Source: Acidobacteriaceae bacterium
GTDB taxonomy: Bacteria; Acidobacteriota; Terriglobia; Terriglobales; Acidobacteriaceae
Assembly: GCA_025361625.1 (NCBI GenBank)
Contig: JANYKL010000106.1
Coordinates: forward strand, 1 to 33,321
Direction of reading: 5' to 3'
DNA length: 33,321 nt
Numbering within the stretch: the stretch's first letter is position 1; every line of letters starts with the position of its first letter. Positions 29,927-33,321 of this stretch are shown here, in pieces. A program made the position numbers and the translations under genes. The notes beneath the pieces were generated by a model that made no database searches, had not been told where the DNA came from, and worked only from the letters and a program-made list of their open reading frames with translations.

Positions 29927-30979
29927 ATGTCCGGCACGATGCAAGCCGTAGTCAAACCAGAGGCCGCGCCGGGCGCGGAGATTCGCGAAGTTCCCATTCC
30001 CACGTACGGACGCAACGAAGTCCTGGTGAAAGTTAAAGTCGCCTCCATCTGCGGAACCGATCTACACATCTATGAGTGGGACCGCTGGGCGCAGGGGCGC
30101 ATCAAGCCCCCGCTGATCCCCGGTCACGAATTTTGCGGAGAAGTAGCCGCGTTTGGCGACGAAGTGACCAGTGTTAAAGAAGGTGACTTCGTCTCCGCCG
30201 AAATGCACGTTGCCTGTGGCAAGTGCGTGCAATGCCGTACCGGTGAAGCGCACATCTGCCAGAAGGTGAAAATCATCGGCGTCGATGCCAACGGAGCTTT
30301 CGCCGAATACGTCGTCATTCCCGAGTCAAATATCTGGAAGCTTGATCCGGCGATTCCGCAAGAGTACGCCTCCATCCTCGACCCGTTAGGCAATGCGGTT
30401 CACTCCGTACTCGCTGGAGAAATCGCCGCGAAAACGGTGGCCGTCACGGGATGTGGCCCGATCGGGTTATTTTCTATCGCCGTAGCCCGCGCCCTCGGAG
30501 CAACGACCATCTTCGCCATCGAAATCAACGAGCACCGCCGCAAATTAGCAACGAAGATGCAGGCCGACTATGCCCTCGATCCTTCGAAAGAAGATGTGCG
30601 CGCCATCATCCAGGAAAAAACCGGAGGCCAGGGCGTTGACGTTGTCCTTGAAATGGCGGGCCACCCCGACGCCGTCCGCACTGCTTTCGACGTCGTGCGC
30701 AGCGGAGGGCGCATCTCCCTGCTCGGCCTGACCTCGAAACCAATCCCGCTAAATTTTTCTGAAGACATCATCTTCAAAGGCATTACCGTCCAAGGCATCA
30801 ACGGGCGCCGCATGTACCAGACCTGGTATCAAATGACCGCCCTTCTGAAAAGTGGACGCCTCGATCTTCATCCCGTAATCACCGACCGCATGCCCATGCA
30901 AGATTTTTCAAAAGCAATGGCCAGGCTGAAAACCGGAGAAGCCAGCAAGATCCTCGTCTATCCAAACGGCGTGAGCTGA
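29927..30979 (+). CDS. tdh: L-threonine 3-dehydrogenase
   Basis: A 350-residue medium-chain zinc dehydrogenase that oxidises threonine to 2-amino-3-ketobutyrate with NAD+. Catalytic zinc ligands are Cys42 (ICGTDLHIYEWD, the Tdh signature) and His67-Glu68 (IPGHEFCG). The structural zinc lobe has Cys97, Cys100, Cys103 and Cys111. The Rossmann motif is VTGCGPIGLFS; the C-terminal LLGLTSKPIPLNFSEDIIFKGITVQGINGR and MYQTWYQM stretches are typical of Tdh and not of sorbitol dehydrogenase. GAGGGA about 10 nt before the ATG serves as ribosome binding site. The partner gene kbl (2-amino-3-ketobutyrate ligase) is not in the window. The 178 bp after it show only a weak hairpin. Confidence 0.95.
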   Translation: MSGTMQAVVKPEAAPGAEIREVPIPTYGRNEVLVKVKVASICGTDLHIYEWDRWAQGRIKPPLIPGHEFCGEVAAFGDEVTSVKEGDFVSAEMHVACGKCVQCRTGEAHICQKVKIIGVDANGAFAEYVVIPESNIWKLDPAIPQEYASILDPLGNAVHSVLAGEIAAKTVAVTGCGPIGLFSIAVARALGATTIFAIEINEHRRKLATKMQADYALDPSKEDVRAIIQEKTGGQGVDVVLEMAGHPDAVRTAFDVVRSGGRISLLGLTSKPIPLNFSEDIIFKGITVQGINGRRMYQTWYQMTALLKSGRLDLHPVITDRMPMQDFSKAMARLKTGEASKILVYPNGVS

Positions 30980-31157
30980 ACGGCTGTTTGCTCGCCGCGA
31001 CAAACAAATAGCCTCGCTCGGGATGAAAAGTTCTTCAACCCGCCCCTAAATATAGCCTTGCTGCTGCAATGGTTACTCTCGATTACCTGGTCACCTCTTT
31101 GACGTCTGATGGCGGCTCCCGCCATGTTATCGTCTCCCCGCGGAGAGTCAGAGCTCA

Positions 31158-33068
31158 ATGGATACCGTGGAGTCGTTGGAAGAGAAGCAGGGCGAGAAAG
31201 CGTTTAATGCGCCGACCACGCCCGTTGCTGACTCACGTCTTTTTCAAACTCCGCAGAAGCACCGGCTCATCCTCTGCCTGCTGCTCGCGTTGGCAACTGT
31301 GGCGCTTTATAACCCGGTCACCCGCGCTCCCTTTCTCAACTTTGACGACTCCGCGTATTTTGTCGACAACCCGCATGTGCATGCAGGTCTCAGTTGGAAG
31401 ACGGTGGTTTGGGCGTTTACGACAACCGAGCTTTCTGACTGGAAGCCGATCGCATGGCTCTCCCACGCACTCGATGCGCAGCTCTTCGGCCTGAAGCCGG
31501 AAGGGCCGCACACGGTCAATATCCTCTTGCATGCCACGAATGCCGTGCTCCTTTTTCTTATATTGTTGCGGGCTACCGGATTTATCTGGCGCAGCTTAAT
31601 GGTCGCGGGGCTCTTAGCGCTTCATCCTATCAATGTGGAATCCGTAGCCTGGATCGCGGAACGGAAGAACGTTCTCAGCATGCTCTTCTTCCTGCTGGCT
31701 CTGGCCGCTTACGGACGGTATGTCCGCCATCCTCGAGTAGGAAATTATCTGCTCGTCACGTTCGCCTATGCACTGGCGCTGATGACGAAGGCTCAGGTGA
31801 TTACTTTTCCATTCGCCCTGCTGCTACTTGATTACTGGCCACTGAAGCGGTTTCTGCTGGAGCCTGCTAGCCCCGGAACCGGGTTTGCGGCAGCGGATTT
31901 AGCGAAGGCCGCTCCGTCGGCAGCGCGCTTGGTTTGGGAGAAGTTGCCCTGGTTCGCCATGTCATTCGCGAGCGCCATCATTACCTTGAAGGCCGAGTCT
32001 GATGCCACGCAACACACTCTGCCTCGCTGGGCGCACGTTGCGAACGCAGCGCTCTCCTACGTCAAATATTTGGAAAAAGCATTCTGGCCCGTTCAACTCG
32101 CCGCCATCTATCCTCATCCCGAGCTGACCATAAGCCGCGCGGCGGCGGCGCTGTCAGGGGCGGCCCTTATACTCATCTCGCTCATTGCCGTGCGCTTCTA
32201 CCGGCAGCGTCCATTTTTTGTGGGGTGGTTCTGGTTCCTTGGAACCATGGTCCCCATGATTGGCCTGGTTCAAATCGGTGTTCACGGGATGGCCGACCGT
32301 TACGCTTATATTCCGCTGATTGGAATCTTTGTCATCGTTTGTTGGGGTACGGCTGAACTGATGGCAAAACTTTCTACCCCGGTCGCCGCTAGAGCGCTGG
32401 CCGCCGGAGTAATTATTCTGGCGCTTGCCTTTGCCTTGCACCAACAAGTTGAATATTGGCGAGACAACCAGACGCTCTGGCAACACGCGATCGACGTGAC
32501 CGAGCCAAATTATATGGCGGAAGATAATCTCGCCACCGCGCTTATCGCCAAGGGCAGGGTCGATGAGGCGATTCCTCATCTACGCCGCGCTGAATTTTTT
32601 CGGCCCGACGATCCCCTTTCCACGCTCAACATCGCTACCTACGAGCAGATGCGCGGCAACTATCCTGCGGCTATTGAGGGATTTGCCAAGATGCCGCAAT
32701 GCACCAAAGATCCACAGTTGCTCGCGATGGCGAGCACGAACAGCGGCTATTCGCGCTACTGGCTGAAGCAATACGACATGGCGAAATTAGATTTCCAGAA
32801 CGCTATTTTCTGGAAGGCAACGGACGCTGGCGCATATCGTGGGCTTGGCCTCGTAGCGCAAAAGACGGGCAACATTCCCGAGGCGATTCAGAACTACGAG
32901 CGCGCGATTGAGCTGCAACCCACGGCATCCGGGTTTTTATTTCTGGCGCAGGCGTTCGATCTTAATCATCAGAGCGCGGCGGCCCGAGCGGCTCAATCGC
33001 AAGCCGCCCAGTTTGCCATCGATCTCTCGGATGATCAAGCTACCGTGCACCACTTCCTCGCCGACTAG
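31158..33068 (+). CDS. TMTC-like integral membrane protein with C-terminal TPRs
   Basis: A 636-residue protein. After a cytoplasmic N-terminus (about 35 residues) it has roughly ten membrane helices up to about residue 435, and then TPR units from about 450 to 620 (VDEAIPHLRRAEFFRPDD; NIPEAIQNYERAIELQPTA). The loop motifs FLNFDDSAYFVDNPHV, SDWKPIAWLSHALDAQLFG, PHTVNILLHATNAVLLF and LALHPINVESVAWIAERKNVLS are those of the bacterial relatives of TMTC O-mannosyltransferases (GT-C fold). The FDD acidic pair in the first extracytoplasmic loop is the expected catalytic feature, so a lipid-linked sugar transferase role is plausible but unproven. The start has GGAG 12 nt upstream. Its stop shares the palindrome CTAG with the stop of the convergent next gene. 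Confidence 0.88.
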   Translation: MDTVESLEEKQGEKAFNAPTTPVADSRLFQTPQKHRLILCLLLALATVALYNPVTRAPFLNFDDSAYFVDNPHVHAGLSWKTVVWAFTTTELSDWKPIAWLSHALDAQLFGLKPEGPHTVNILLHATNAVLLFLILLRATGFIWRSLMVAGLLALHPINVESVAWIAERKNVLSMLFFLLALAAYGRYVRHPRVGNYLLVTFAYALALMTKAQVITFPFALLLLDYWPLKRFLLEPASPGTGFAAADLAKAAPSAARLVWEKLPWFAMSFASAIITLKAESDATQHTLPRWAHVANAALSYVKYLEKAFWPVQLAAIYPHPELTISRAAAALSGAALILISLIAVRFYRQRPFFVGWFWFLGTMVPMIGLVQIGVHGMADRYAYIPLIGIFVIVCWGTAELMAKLSTPVAARALAAGVIILALAFALHQQVEYWRDNQTLWQHAIDVTEPNYMAEDNLATALIAKGRVDEAIPHLRRAEFFRPDDPLSTLNIATYEQMRGNYPAAIEGFAKMPQCTKDPQLLAMASTNSGYSRYWLKQYDMAKLDFQNAIFWKATDAGAYRGLGLVAQKTGNIPEAIQNYERAIELQPTASGFLFLAQAFDLNHQSAAARAAQSQAAQFAIDLSDDQATVHHFLAD

Positions 33069-33321
33069 CGCTTGCTTGCGGCATAGGGATCCGGATACCG
33101 AAGAATCTTCGCCAGATTCTTTCCACGAATAATCCCCGCCTGGTTATAGGTCAGGCCCCACGAATCGATCGACGATAGATCGGGAAAGATGCAAGCTTCG
33201 AGAACAGTATCGACCGGGTCAGATTTCATGACCCATCCGCCGCCGTTCAAATTGATTCCGCCGAAAAGATCGGTGCCGCCGAGTTGCGAGCAATAACAGG
33301 ATCCGGGGTTGCCATTGCAAG
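33065..33321 (-). CDS. 3' end of a gene running off the window
   Basis: The minus-strand frame is open from the window edge to the stop at 33065-33067, giving the last 84 residues of a protein. The visible part is rich in Gly, Asn and Cys (NGNPGSCYC, GGTDLFGGINLNGGGW) and ends RYPDPYAASKR. It looks like a secreted or surface protein C-terminus, but no family was recognised. A TTG at 33250 could mimic a start, yet the open frame continues upstream. Its stop overlaps that of the TMTC-like gene by four bases. Confidence 0.65.
   Translation of the reverse strand, partial: CNGNPGSCYCSQLGGTDLFGGINLNGGGWVMKSDPVDTVLEACIFPDLSSIDSWGLTYNQAGIIRGKNLAKILRYPDPYAASKR

Overview
The window looks like a chromosomal segment of a member of the Acidobacteriota (Terriglobia-like). 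This rests on the mix of gene families and not on a marker gene: a carboxypeptidase-regulatory/TPR secreted protein, a GloVer-type tandem-repeat protein, a DUF6580 membrane protein, a TMTC-like membrane/TPR protein, an REC-DUF4388 regulator and a DUF1572 protein. No rRNA, tRNA, insertion sequence, prophage or CRISPR array was seen. Gene density is high, on both strands, with short operons.

Layout. 1-5336: polytopic membrane protein (minus), queC, a secreted TPR protein ending at a strong terminator, and a PilT-like ATPase. 5337-8294: a 440-bp gap with structured DNA and a promoter, a secreted endonuclease/exonuclease/phosphatase-fold protein, and a GloVer-repeat protein whose signal peptide lies in another frame. 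8451-12333: a molybdenum-cofactor cluster (moeA, moaC, mogA/moaB) with an REC-DUF4388 regulator inside it, then a DedA/YqaA-like membrane protein. 12444-14781: DUF6580 membrane protein, lipid kinase, Trm112-like zinc protein, small unknown protein. 14936-16717: the most unusual part, described below. 16932-21495: citrate synthase, a MoaD-like carrier next to a BNR propeller, a VOC protein, a decayed VOC gene, and a divergent HxlR regulator with a clear operator. 21718-33321: large TPR protein, small membrane protein, LOG-family protein, M48 protease, thiamine-phosphate-synthase-like protein followed directly by an FGE-fold protein lacking the catalytic cysteines, DUF1572 protein, threonine dehydrogenase, TMTC-like protein, and the 3' end of a further gene.

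Two systems stand out. (1) At 14936-16080 a lipoprotein carries a C-terminal RNase A-like domain of the CdiA-CT type, and its stop codon overlaps (ATGA) the start of a CdiI-like immunity gene. This is a polymorphic toxin/immunity pair without CdiA or CdiB, resembling in architecture the SitA/SitI lipoprotein toxins of Myxococcus. (2) At 16148-16717 an AhpD-like peroxidase gene has an in-frame TGA exactly at the catalytic cysteine (C-V-Y-TGA with His four residues on), followed by a SECIS-like hairpin. It is most simply read as a selenoprotein that ordinary gene calling would split in two.

Several genes without a Shine-Dalgarno sequence have a TANNNT -10-like hexamer 6-9 nt before the start codon, which suggests leaderless transcripts. 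All family assignments come from reading motifs; no database search was run.
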